A stretch of DNA of 64,000 bases, taken from positions 248,001 through 312,000 of the forward strand of contig NZ_JAHEWN010000002.1 of the NCBI RefSeq assembly GCF_018598555.1. Direction: 5' to 3'. Positions within the stretch are counted from its first letter, which is position 1, and each line of letters begins with the position of its first letter. Below are positions 43,720 through 52,179 of the stretch, piece by piece. Made by a program: the position numbers and the translations under genes. The DNA comes from Curtobacterium aurantiacum. GTDB lineage: Bacteria > Actinomycetota > Actinomycetes > Actinomycetales > Microbacteriaceae. The notes beneath the pieces were generated by a model. It made no database searches. It was not told the origin of the DNA and was given only the letters and a program-made list of their open reading frames with translations.

Positions 43720-43756
43720 GATTGGCCTGCTGGTCGAGAGCCAATCGCGCTACCGT
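43720..43756. promoter_or_regulatory. Inverted repeat and -10 between yczE and the MocR gene
   Basis: GATTGGC (43720-43726) and GCCAATC (43740-43746) form an inverted repeat with centres 20 bp apart. The -10 TACCGT (43751-43756) follows, six bases before the regulator GTG. It is a likely binding site for the adjacent MocR-type protein, controlling both genes. Confidence 0.55.
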
Positions 43757-43762
43757 GGACCC

Positions 43763-45214
43763 GTGCCTCCTGTCCTGATCAGTGCCCGCGCGGCGTCGCT
43801 CCTGCTGACCGACTGGCGCGCCGGTACCGACGCCCCGGCCTACGAGGCGCTCGCCGACGCCCTCCGGGTCCTGGTCATCGACGGCCGCGTGGCCCAGGGC
43901 GTCCGGCTGCCGGCCGAGCGCGGACTGGCCGCAGCGCTCGGCGTCTCGCGCACCACCGTGGCGAACGCCTACGCCCGACTGCGCTCCGACGGGTTCCTGG
44001 TGTCCGTCCGTGGCTCCGGCAGCGTGGTCCACCTGCCCCGCGACCTGGTCGGCCGGCCCGATCCGGAACGGCTCGGCGGGGTCGTCGAGGGGGACCTGCT
44101 CGACCTCCGGAAAGCGGCCCTGCACGCGGCCCCCGGCATCGACGAGGCGGTCGAGCGCGCGGTTCGGCACGTGCCCGCTGCGCTCGCCGGCATCGGCTAC
44201 GACACCGTCGGCGACCCCGGCCTCCGCGCCGCGATCGCCGAGCGGTACACCGAGCGGGGATTGCCGACCGAACCGGCCCAGGTCATCGTCACCATCGGCG
44301 CGCAACACGCCATCGCCCTGCTCGCACGCGTGCTCGTCCGCCGCGGCGACGCCGTGCTCGTCGAGTCCCCGACCTACCCGCACGCGCACGAGGCCTTCCG
44401 GGAGGTCGGCGGCCGCCTGGTCGGCGTCCCCGTCGACGCCCACCGTGGCTGGGACGCCGCCGCGCTCGAGACCGCGCTGCGCCGCACCGCACCGTCCGTC
44501 GCCTACGTCATGCCCGAGCTGCACAACCCGACGGGCGCGACGATGGCGGCGTCGACCCGCGCCACGCTGCTGTCGGTCGCCGCGAGCGTCGGCACGACCG
44601 TCATCGCAGACGAGACGATGGGGGAGCTCCGGATCGACGGCGAGCCGCCGCCGCCGTTGGCAGCGGCTGACCCGTCGGGGGCGTCGGTCGTGATGATCGG
44701 TTCCGCCGCCAAGGTCTTCTGGGGCGGCCTGCGGATCGGCTGGATCCGCGCCCATCCGGCGCTCCTGCAGCGGCTGCTCCTCGCCCGCCCGACGGGCGAC
44801 CTCGGCACCCCCGTGCTCGACCAGCTGGTGGTGCGCGAGCTGGTCCCGCGCACGGCGGCCGTCCTGGAGGCGCGGCGTGCGTCCCTGCGCGAGGGTCGCG
44901 ACGCGGTCGTGGGTGCGCTCCGAGCGCGGCTGCCGGAGTGGGACGTCCCGGCACCGGCGGGCGGGCTGACGACGTGGGTGGGGCTCGGGCGGCCGGTGTC
45001 GAGCGCGCTCGTGCTCGCCGCGCGGGCTGAGGGCGTCGTGCTGGCCTCGGGCTGGGTGTTCGGGCCGGACGGCGGGTTCGAACGGTTCCTGCGGGTGCCG
45101 TTCACGATGGCGCCGGCCGACCGGGGGCGGTTGGTCGACGTGCTGTCGCGTGCGTGGGAGCGGGTCGGTGGCGAGTCGACCGGGGTTCGGGGGTCGTTGG
45201 CGGCGGTGGTCTGA
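43763..45214 (+). CDS. MocR-type GntR/aminotransferase regulator
   Basis: A 483-residue protein: GntR winged helix (about residues 25-95; LPAERGLAAALGVSRTTVAN, YARLRSDGFLVSVRG) fused to a fold-type I aminotransferase-like domain (about residues 120-480). The PLP lysine is in IGSAAKVFWGGLRIGW. MocR proteins bind PLP and commonly regulate vitamin B6 genes, or, as in YcxD, an adjacent yczE. The divergent YczE gene is the probable target. The GTG start is set by the leaderless -10. Confidence 0.9.
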   Translation: MPPVLISARAASLLLTDWRAGTDAPAYEALADALRVLVIDGRVAQGVRLPAERGLAAALGVSRTTVANAYARLRSDGFLVSVRGSGSVVHLPRDLVGRPDPERLGGVVEGDLLDLRKAALHAAPGIDEAVERAVRHVPAALAGIGYDTVGDPGLRAAIAERYTERGLPTEPAQVIVTIGAQHAIALLARVLVRRGDAVLVESPTYPHAHEAFREVGGRLVGVPVDAHRGWDAAALETALRRTAPSVAYVMPELHNPTGATMAASTRATLLSVAASVGTTVIADETMGELRIDGEPPPPLAAADPSGASVVMIGSAAKVFWGGLRIGWIRAHPALLQRLLLARPTGDLGTPVLDQLVVRELVPRTAAVLEARRASLREGRDAVVGALRARLPEWDVPAPAGGLTTWVGLGRPVSSALVLAARAEGVVLASGWVFGPDGGFERFLRVPFTMAPADRGRLVDVLSRAWERVGGESTGVRGSLAAVV

Positions 45215-45301
45215 GAGGTCATCCTCTGGGGTGAGGCTCGGTCGGGGGTTCTCGCTCCTCGGGGTGATGTGCCGCCGCAGCCGTGCGGCGAGGCTGGTGC
45301 C

Positions 45302-45976
45302 ATGAACGCGACCCTGTCCGCCGGAACCCGCCCCGCTCGGCCCCTGCCCGTCGAGCCGCCCGTGGCGGTCCCCGCCGTGGTGCGCGTCACCATCGCCCTG
45401 AGTGGGGCCTTCCTGGCGGGCGTCCTGACCTCGTTCGGGCAGGCGGTGCCCGCACTCGCCTCGGTGTCGAACTCGGCCGGACCGTGGTTCCTGGTGGCCG
45501 CGCTGCTCTGCCTGGCGGCCGGAGCACGAGTGGGCCGGGTCGCCCTGCCGCTCGCGATGGTGCTCGGCGTCGTGCTCCTCGAACTCATGCACGTCGGCTA
45601 CTGGCTCACGACGGTCCTGCGCGGGTTCCCGGACGTGCTGTCGATCACGAACCCGTGGGTGCTGCTCGGGGTGCCGGCCGGGCTGCTGGCCGGGGCGGTG
45701 GCCGTGGCCGTGCGGTCCGGCGACGCCCGGTGGCGTGCGGGGGCCTCCGGCGTGACGGCCGCGGTGCTCGTCGGAGAGGGCGTCCGGGGGCTGCTGCAGG
45801 TCGCCGCGACGACGGGGCACGAGACCTGGGTCGTCGAGATCGCGGTCGGGGTCGTGCTCCTCGGCATCGGGGTCCTCGGCACCCGCTCACCCGTCGCGCG
45901 CGTGGTGGCGCTCGGCACGGGGGTCGTCGGGACCGTCGCGGTGCTCGGGGCCTACCTGTTGCTCGGCGGGTTCTGA
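45302..45976 (+). CDS. Polytopic membrane protein (DUF6518-like)
   Basis: A 224-residue protein with about six or seven predicted helices. The segment VVLLELMHVGYWLTTVLRGF between helices 3 and 4, and repeated VGEGVRGLLQVAA, resemble the family I remember as DUF6518; the assignment is tentative. Start at ATG 45302, about 90 bases after the MocR stop. No function can be inferred. Confidence 0.68.
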   Translation: MNATLSAGTRPARPLPVEPPVAVPAVVRVTIALSGAFLAGVLTSFGQAVPALASVSNSAGPWFLVAALLCLAAGARVGRVALPLAMVLGVVLLELMHVGYWLTTVLRGFPDVLSITNPWVLLGVPAGLLAGAVAVAVRSGDARWRAGASGVTAAVLVGEGVRGLLQVAATTGHETWVVEIAVGVVLLGIGVLGTRSPVARVVALGTGVVGTVAVLGAYLLLGGF

Positions 45977-46053
45977 TCCTGAGGTCCTGATCCGACGGCG
46001 GGTTCTGGCTGCCAGCCGAACGTTCGTCGGTCGGTCCTGCGAGGATCGATGCC

Positions 46054-49000
46054 GTGCACCTCCTCTCGGTCTTCAGCCTGCGCAACCGGGCCCTCATCGC
46101 GCTCGTCACGATCGTCGTCGCGGTCTTCGGCGGCATCGCGCTCTCGAGCCTGAAGCAGGAGTTGATCCCCAGCGTCGAGTTCCCGCAGGTCGCGATCGTC
46201 AGCGCCTACCCCGGAGCCACGCCGGAAGTCGTCTCGAACGACGTCTCGACCAAGATCGAGCAGGCGATCCAGGTGGTCCCGGACCTCGAGTCGACCAGCG
46301 CCACCTCGTCCACCGGACAGAGCGTGGTGTCGGCCTCGTTCCAGTACGGATCGAACCTGGCCAGTGCCGAGGACAAGATCCAGACCGCGGTGAACGCGTT
46401 GTCGCTGCCCGACTCGGTGCAGACGCAGATCGTCACCGGGTCCTTCGACGACCTGCCGGTGCTGCAGGTCGCGGTCTCGGCGTCCGGCAACCAGGAGCAA
46501 CTCGTCGACCGGCTCCAGGCCTCGGCGATCCCCGACCTCGAGAAGCTCGACGGTGTGCGCCAGGCGGACGTCTTCGGCAACCCCGGACGTCGGGTCGTCA
46601 TCACGCCCGACCAGGACGAGCTCGCCGCCCGTGGCCTCAGCCAGACGGCGATCTCGGACGCGCTCGACGACAACGGCACCCTGATCCCCGGCGGCACCAT
46701 CACCGAGGACGGCTCGACGCTGTCGGTGCAGACGGGTGAGCGGATCGCTTCGCTCGAGGACATCCGCGCGCTGCGGCTCACCGGCTCGTCGGACTCGGGC
46801 GCTTCCGGTTCCGCCTCCGGGACCGCCGCCGGTGCGGGTGACTCGACGACCGGTGCCGGCGGGGCTGACGGGGCCGCCACGGGTGCGACCGGTACCGGTG
46901 CAGCCGGGACGAGCGACACCGCTGCGGGCGCGACGGGGACGGCGACGACGGACGGCGCGACGACGGGCGGAACCACGACCGCGGCCACGCCGACCGACAC
47001 CACGCTGGGTGACGTCGCGAAGGTCGCCATCACCGAGTCGCCACGTACCTCGATCAGCCGCGTGGACGGCCAGCAGGCCCTGACGATCTCGATCACGAAG
47101 ACGCAGGAGGCCAACACCGTCGACGTCTCGACGACCGTGCGCGACGCCCTGCCCGGCATCGAGGACAAGATCGCGGGTGACCCCCGCTTCACCGTCGTCT
47201 TCGACCAGGCGCCCTACATCCAGCAGTCCATCGACTCCCTGGCCGAAGAAGGCCTGCTCGGGCTCGCCTTCGCGGTGATCGTGATCCTGGTGTTCCTGCT
47301 GTCGTGGCGTTCCACGCTCGTCACCGCGATCTCGATCCCGACGTCGGTGCTCCTCGCCGCGATCGGCATGCGGGCCGCCGGGTACACGCTCAACATCATC
47401 ACGCTGGCCGCCCTCACGATCGCGATCGGCCGTGTGGTCGACGACTCCATCGTCGTCATCGAGAACATCAAGCGGCACATGCTGCCCGGTGTCGACCGCG
47501 GCCGCGCCGTGCGGGACGCCGTGCGCGAGGTCGCCGGTGCCGTCACCGCCTCGACCCTGACCACCGTCGCGGTGTTCCTGCCGGTCGCGTTCGTCGCGGA
47601 ACTCGTGGGGGAGCTGTTCCGGCCGTTCGCGGTCACCGTCACCCTGGCGCTCGTCGCGTCGCTGTTCGTCTCGCTCACCATCGTCCCGGTGCTGGCGTAC
47701 TGGTGGCTGCGCGCGCCGAAGGCGAAGCCGGGCGACGCCACGTCGACAGCGCATGCGGACGCCGAATCGGCACCGTCGGCGGCCGTCGCCGAGGGTGATC
47801 GGTCCGAGGGTGCGCTCGCCTCCGCCGCAGACCTGCACGACGCCGGCCGGGCCGACCGTCTGCGCCGCGTCTACCTGCCGGTGCTCCGGTGGGTCGTCCG
47901 GAAGCCCGTCGTCGTCATCCTGCTCGCCGTCGTGGTGCTCGGCGGTACGGTCGCCACGCTGCCGTTCGTCACCACGAACTACCTCGGCGACTCGGGGCAG
48001 AACACGTTCACGGTCACACAGGACCTGAAGGCGGGTTCGAGCCTCGCCGTCCAGTCCGAGTCCGCGCGCAAGGTCGAGCGGGCGCTGCAGGACGTCGAGG
48101 GCGTCGAGACCGTGCAGACCACCATCGGCACGAGCGGCCAGTCGATCCAGGCGGCGTTCGGCGGTGGCGGCTCGGCCTCGGTGCAGTACGCCGTGACGAC
48201 CGACGCCGAGGCCGACCAGCCGACGATCCAGGCGGACGCCCGGAAGTCGATCGCGGGGATCGACGACGTCGGCGAGGTCACCATCGCGTCGTCCGGCGGC
48301 GGGTTCGGCGGCAGCAGCGACATCGAGGTCGACGTGACCGCGCCGACCCAGGCACAGCTCGAGACGGCGTCGCGCCAGGTGCTGAAGACCATGCAGTCGG
48401 TCCCGGACACGACGGGCGCGACCAGCAACCTGTCCGCCGCGGAGCCGTTCCTCGCCGTCCGCGTCGACCGAGCGGAGGCCGCGTCCCTCGGCCTCACCGA
48501 GACCCAGGTGGGCGGCCTCGTCGCCGCCGCGGTCTCACCGCGGGACACCGGCAGCATCGAGATCGACGACGCGACGCTCGACGTCTACATCGCCGACCCG
48601 GAGCCGCCGACCACGATCGCCGCGCTCCGTGCCCTCGACGTCCCGACGAGCACCGGTACCGTGCCGCTGTCCGACGTCGCCACGGTCGAGGAGTCCGAGG
48701 GCCCCACCACGGTCACCACGACGAACGCCGCCCGCACCGCCACGATCACGGTGTCACCGGATGCCACGAACCTCGGTGCAGCAGTGCAGTCCGTCACGAC
48801 CGCCGTCGACGAGCTCGACCTGCCGAAGGGCGCGACCGCCTCCATCGGTGGCGTCGCCGCCAGCCAGTCGTCGGCGTTCTCGCAGCTCGGGCTCGCGGTC
48901 CTCGTCGCGGTGCTGATCGTCTACGTGATCATGGTCGCGACGTTCCGGAGCCTGCTCCAGCCGCTGCTGCTGCTCGTGTCGGTGCCGTTCGCGGCGACGG

Positions 49001-49500
49001 GCGCGATCCTGCTGCAGATCGTGTCCGGCGTCCCGATCGGCGTCGCATCGCTGATCGGCCTGCTCATGCTCGTCGGCATCGTCGTGACGAACGCGATCGT
49101 GCTCATCGACCTCGTCAACCAGTACCGACGGCGCGGATTGCGGGTGCGCGAGGCGTTGATCGAGGGCGCCACGCGACGCCTCCGCCCGATCCTGATGACG
49201 GCGATGGCGACGATCTTCGCGCTGCTGCCGATGGCGATCGGCCTGACCGGCAAGTCCGGGTTCATCTCGCAGCCGCTGGCACTGGTCGTGATCGGCGGCC
49301 TGGTGTCCTCGACGCTGCTGACGCTCGTGGTCCTGCCGGCGCTGTACTTCGTGGTCGAGCGGGCTCGCGAACGCAACGACGACCGGATCGCCGCGGGGAA
49401 GACCCGGAAGCAGGCGCGGGCGGAGCGCCGCCACGAGCGGTCGGAGCGACGGCAGGAGCGACAGCGTCGCCGGGCGGCGCGTTCCGGCAGCGCTGCCTAG
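46054..49500 (+). CDS. RND family efflux permease (AcrB/HAE1-like)
   Basis: An 1148-residue permease with the duplicated RND plan: helix 1 at residues ~10-33, a large extracytoplasmic loop, helices 2-6 (~390-560), helix 7 (~620), a second loop, and helices 8-12 (~945-1110). AFPGAT-like SAYPGATPEVVSNDVSTKIE, VVDDSIVVIENIKRHM and VLIDLVNQYRRRGLRVREAL are typical. No membrane-fusion partner is adjacent. A Gly/Ala/Ser/Thr tract of about 75 residues (~243-317) interrupts the first porter loop. GTG start; the C-terminus is very basic. It overlaps the convergent small gene by 4 bases. Confidence 0.9.
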   Translation: MHLLSVFSLRNRALIALVTIVVAVFGGIALSSLKQELIPSVEFPQVAIVSAYPGATPEVVSNDVSTKIEQAIQVVPDLESTSATSSTGQSVVSASFQYGSNLASAEDKIQTAVNALSLPDSVQTQIVTGSFDDLPVLQVAVSASGNQEQLVDRLQASAIPDLEKLDGVRQADVFGNPGRRVVITPDQDELAARGLSQTAISDALDDNGTLIPGGTITEDGSTLSVQTGERIASLEDIRALRLTGSSDSGASGSASGTAAGAGDSTTGAGGADGAATGATGTGAAGTSDTAAGATGTATTDGATTGGTTTAATPTDTTLGDVAKVAITESPRTSISRVDGQQALTISITKTQEANTVDVSTTVRDALPGIEDKIAGDPRFTVVFDQAPYIQQSIDSLAEEGLLGLAFAVIVILVFLLSWRSTLVTAISIPTSVLLAAIGMRAAGYTLNIITLAALTIAIGRVVDDSIVVIENIKRHMLPGVDRGRAVRDAVREVAGAVTASTLTTVAVFLPVAFVAELVGELFRPFAVTVTLALVASLFVSLTIVPVLAYWWLRAPKAKPGDATSTAHADAESAPSAAVAEGDRSEGALASAADLHDAGRADRLRRVYLPVLRWVVRKPVVVILLAVVVLGGTVATLPFVTTNYLGDSGQNTFTVTQDLKAGSSLAVQSESARKVERALQDVEGVETVQTTIGTSGQSIQAAFGGGGSASVQYAVTTDAEADQPTIQADARKSIAGIDDVGEVTIASSGGGFGGSSDIEVDVTAPTQAQLETASRQVLKTMQSVPDTTGATSNLSAAEPFLAVRVDRAEAASLGLTETQVGGLVAAAVSPRDTGSIEIDDATLDVYIADPEPPTTIAALRALDVPTSTGTVPLSDVATVEESEGPTTVTTTNAARTATITVSPDATNLGAAVQSVTTAVDELDLPKGATASIGGVAASQSSAFSQLGLAVLVAVLIVYVIMVATFRSLLQPLLLLVSVPFAATGAILLQIVSGVPIGVASLIGLLMLVGIVVTNAIVLIDLVNQYRRRGLRVREALIEGATRRLRPILMTAMATIFALLPMAIGLTGKSGFISQPLALVVIGGLVSSTLLTLVVLPALYFVVERARERNDDRIAAGKTRKQARAERRHERSERRQERQRRRAARSGSAA

Positions 49501-49787
49501 CGGCGGTACTCGGCGTCGACCGCGGCGAGGGGCGACACCACGGTCCGCTCCTCGCGCTCGACGGCGCGGAACCACGACACCAGCACCAGGGTCAGCGTCA
49601 CGACGAACACCACGGCGGCGCCCTGCGACACGACGGCCAGCTGTCCGGTGACCGATGCGTAGCCGCCGAAGGCCACCGCGGCGACGAACGACAGCCCGAG
49701 GAGCAGCTCCGCGAACGTCTGCAGCGCGGGGCGGTCCCAGCGGGTCGCAGCGGCGCGGGCAGGGCGGGTCGAGGTGTCGGTCACCAC
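49497..49787 (-). CDS. Two-helix membrane protein of unknown function
   Basis: A 96-residue protein (95 if the second of two consecutive GTG codons, 49784, is used). Two predicted helices, about residues 24-44 and 49-69, then a charged C-terminus (AVEREERTVVSPL). Not recognised. Its stop shares CTAG with the RND gene stop. It lies downstream of the esterase on the same strand with an 86-base gap. Confidence 0.65.
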   Translation of the reverse strand: MVTDTSTRPARAAATRWDRPALQTFAELLLGLSFVAAVAFGGYASVTGQLAVVSQGAAVVFVVTLTLVLVSWFRAVEREERTVVSPLAAVDAEYRR

Positions 49788-49873
49788 GGAAGTCTGCTGC
49801 CGGACGCGCGGCAGCGGCAGTCCCGACTCCGGGTGCCACCCGCCCGGGGCACGCGGTCCGTCGCCCGGACGGG

Positions 49874-50890
49874 TCAGCCCAGCTGGGTCCGCAGGAACGT
49901 GACCACGCGACGGCTCATCGCTTCGTCGAGCTGGGCGATGGAGTGCGCCGTGCCCTCGACCGCGACGAACGTCACCGGCACGTCGTGGGACCGGAGCGTC
50001 GCCGCGAACTCCTGCGACTCCCACATCGGGATGAACTCGTCCGTGGAGTGCCCGATGAAGAACGGCGCGGTGTCCGAGGTGACGTGGAACTCCGGCGACG
50101 CCCGGGTCGCGGCCGGGCACTTCGCGTAGGACCGGCACCCGAGGTAGAGCAGCTGCTTCCGCTGGAAGGCCGCGGACACCCCGTCGGGCTCGGTCGACCG
50201 GGTCGTCAGGTTCGTCGGCCCGCTCAGGTCGACCACGGCGCGGATCCGGTCGCCGTCGGCGTAGGCGGCGGACTCGTGGTCGGTGACGGCGAGCATCGCG
50301 GCGAGGTTGCCGCCTGCGCTCCCACCGAACACGCCCACGCGCTGGGAGTCGACGTCGTAGGTCTCCAGGGTCGCCGGGCGGAACACGTAGTCGAGCGCAC
50401 GGCGGACGTCGTCGAGCCCTGCCGGGAACGGGTCGGTCGGCGCGAGCCGGTAGTCGACGTTGAACGTCACGAAGCCCTCGGACGCCAGGTACTTGCACAC
50501 CGACCGGTACGCGGCCGTCGCCTTGTCGCCGTGCGACCAGCTGCCCCCGTGGATCATCAGGACCGCCGGACGACCCGTGGTGGCCTCGACCGCGTCGGCG
50601 TCTGGTTCGGCGGTGGCGCTGGCGGTCGGCGCCGCCGTGGGGGTCGCGGTCGTCGCGGGGTCGCTGTCCGCGGGCAGGCACACGTCGAGCCGCTGCAACG
50701 GATCGGCGCCGTACGGCACGTCCGCCACCACGTCGATGCCGTGGTACCGCAGCGACAGCGGGTAGATGGCGCTGTCCGCGGTCACCGTGGCGTTCTCGTC
50801 GCCGACCGGGTCCGTGCTGCAGGACGCCATCGCGCCGAGCGCCACCACCGCGGCGACGAGCGCGAGCACTGAGCGGCGGACGGACTTCAT
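49874..50890 (-). CDS. Exported alpha/beta-hydrolase lipoprotein (BD-FAE/HSL-like esterase)
   Basis: A 338-residue predicted lipoprotein: signal peptide, lipobox MASC (Cys near residue 24), Thr/Ala/Pro-rich linker (about residues 79-101) inside the N-terminal region, then an alpha/beta-hydrolase fold. Oxyanion motif MIHGGSWSHGD, nucleophile elbow VFGGSAGGNLAAML, acid in STDEFIPM and base His in EGTAHSIAQL. It probably hydrolyses short acyl esters outside the cell. A -10 TAGCGT (50903-50898) lies seven bases before the ATG. Confidence 0.87.
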   Translation of the reverse strand: MKSVRRSVLALVAAVVALGAMASCSTDPVGDENATVTADSAIYPLSLRYHGIDVVADVPYGADPLQRLDVCLPADSDPATTATPTAAPTASATAEPDADAVEATTGRPAVLMIHGGSWSHGDKATAAYRSVCKYLASEGFVTFNVDYRLAPTDPFPAGLDDVRRALDYVFRPATLETYDVDSQRVGVFGGSAGGNLAAMLAVTDHESAAYADGDRIRAVVDLSGPTNLTTRSTEPDGVSAAFQRKQLLYLGCRSYAKCPAATRASPEFHVTSDTAPFFIGHSTDEFIPMWESQEFAATLRSHDVPVTFVAVEGTAHSIAQLDEAMSRRVVTFLRTQLG

Positions 50891-50928
50891 CACGTCCACG
50901 CTAGCCGCCCCGGCGACCGCCGACGTCA

Positions 50929-50970
50929 CCCGAGCGGAGGAACCCGAGCGGAGGAACCCGAGCGGAGGAA
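50929..50970 (+). repeat. Three 14-bp tandem repeats containing a ribosome-site-like core
   Basis: CCCGAGCGGAGGAA repeated exactly three times between the esterase promoter and the PPK2 gene. Each unit holds a GGAGGAA that looks like a Shine-Dalgarno core. Confidence 0.9.
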
Positions 50971-51054
50971 CCCGGGTCGACCGGACCACTGGCGACACCC
51001 GGCAGTGCGAGGATGAGCACGGCAGTCGCCGACCGGAGCACCGCAGGAGGACCC

Positions 51055-51909
51055 GTGAGCAGTCGCAAGGCCTGGAACGCCGATCCCGAACCGCTGCTCC
51101 GCGTCGAACCGGGGTTCCGCCTCGACCAGGTCGACCCCGACGGCACCCCGGGCTTCCCCGGTCGCAAGATCGACGGACTCGAGGCCCTCGCCGCCGGCGC
51201 CTCGCGCCTCGCGGCCCTGCAGGAGCGCCTGTACGCGGCGTCGACCGCCGGCGACGAGCGCCGGGTGTTGCTCGTGCTGCAGGCGATGGACACCGCGGGC
51301 AAGGGCGGCATCGTCTCGCACGTCGTCGGTGCGGTCGACCCGAACGGCGTGCACTACGCCGGCTTCACGGCCCCGACGGCCGAGGAGCGCGAGCACGACT
51401 TCCTCTGGCGCATCGAGAAGCAGCTGCCGACCGCCGGGCAGCTCGGCGTGTTCGACCGCTCGCACTACGAGGACGTGCTCGCCCAGCGCGTCCGCGGGCT
51501 CGCCGCACCGGACGAGATCGAACGACGGTACGGCGCGATCACCGCGTTCGAGGACGGCCTCGCAGCCGCCGGCACGACCATCGTCAAGGTCATGCTGCAC
51601 ATCTCGAAGGACGAGCAGCGCGAACGCCTCGGCGACCGGCTCGACCGCCCCGACAAGCACTGGAAGTTCAACCCGGCCGACATCGACGACCGCCTGCTCT
51701 GGGACCGCTACCAGCAGGCGTACCAGATCGCCCTCGACCGCACGTCGACCCCGCAGGCGCCCTGGTACGTCGTGCCGGCGAACCGCAAGTGGTACGCCCG
51801 CCTCGCCGTCCAGCAGCTCCTGCTCCGCGCGCTGGAGGACATGCACCTGTCCTGGCCGAAGGCCGACTTCGACGTCGCCGAGCAGCGTCGTCGGCTCGCG
51901 GAGTCCTGA
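51055..51909 (+). CDS. ppk2: PPK2 family polyphosphate kinase/phosphotransferase
   Basis: A 284-residue PPK2 protein that transfers phosphate between polyphosphate and nucleotides. Walker A-like LQAMDTAGKGGIVSHVV, Walker B-like FDRSHYEDVLAQRV and the lid region SKDEQRERLGDRLDRPDKHW are clear. Single-domain length and the VVPANRKWYARLAVQQLL ending fit the class that phosphorylates AMP or ADP, but the exact class is not certain. The GTG at 51055, four bases after AGGAGG, is preferred to an ATG at 51013. Confidence 0.9.
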   Translation: MSSRKAWNADPEPLLRVEPGFRLDQVDPDGTPGFPGRKIDGLEALAAGASRLAALQERLYAASTAGDERRVLLVLQAMDTAGKGGIVSHVVGAVDPNGVHYAGFTAPTAEEREHDFLWRIEKQLPTAGQLGVFDRSHYEDVLAQRVRGLAAPDEIERRYGAITAFEDGLAAAGTTIVKVMLHISKDEQRERLGDRLDRPDKHWKFNPADIDDRLLWDRYQQAYQIALDRTSTPQAPWYVVPANRKWYARLAVQQLLLRALEDMHLSWPKADFDVAEQRRRLAES

Positions 51910-51997
51910 GCGCCCGACCACCGGCCTGGAGGCCCGTCCCGCGCCCGGCACGCCGCCGCCGGACCGAGCAGGGCTGGCGTCAGGGCACCGGCTCGCG

Positions 51998-52179
51998 TAG
52001 ACTCGGTCGGTCGGCCTTCGACGTCGTGACATTGTGATCACGGAAATTCTGCTGGGTGTGTGTTGCTCGAGGGCTGGAATCACGTCGACTCGCGACGGGA
52101 TGAACCCCCTCTCCGCAAGCAGCCCCCGCCGATGTCGCTGTCGGGCGCTGCGGTACGTTGCGCACCCGAGAAAGTAGCC
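51998..52179 (+). promoter_or_regulatory. Promoter and long leader of the DEAD-box helicase gene
   Basis: A -10-like TAGACT (51998-52003) implies a leader of about 170 bases before ATG 52180, with AT-richer stretches (ACATTGTGATCACGGAAATT at 52029-52048) unlike the surrounding sequence. Long leaders are typical of cold-induced helicase genes. The ribosome site is weak (GAGAAAG). Confidence 0.5.

Noticed and set aside
42911..45820. A 969-codon minus-strand open frame across the MocR-type gene
   Set aside because: Low-complexity Arg/Pro/His translation, overlapping two well-supported genes.
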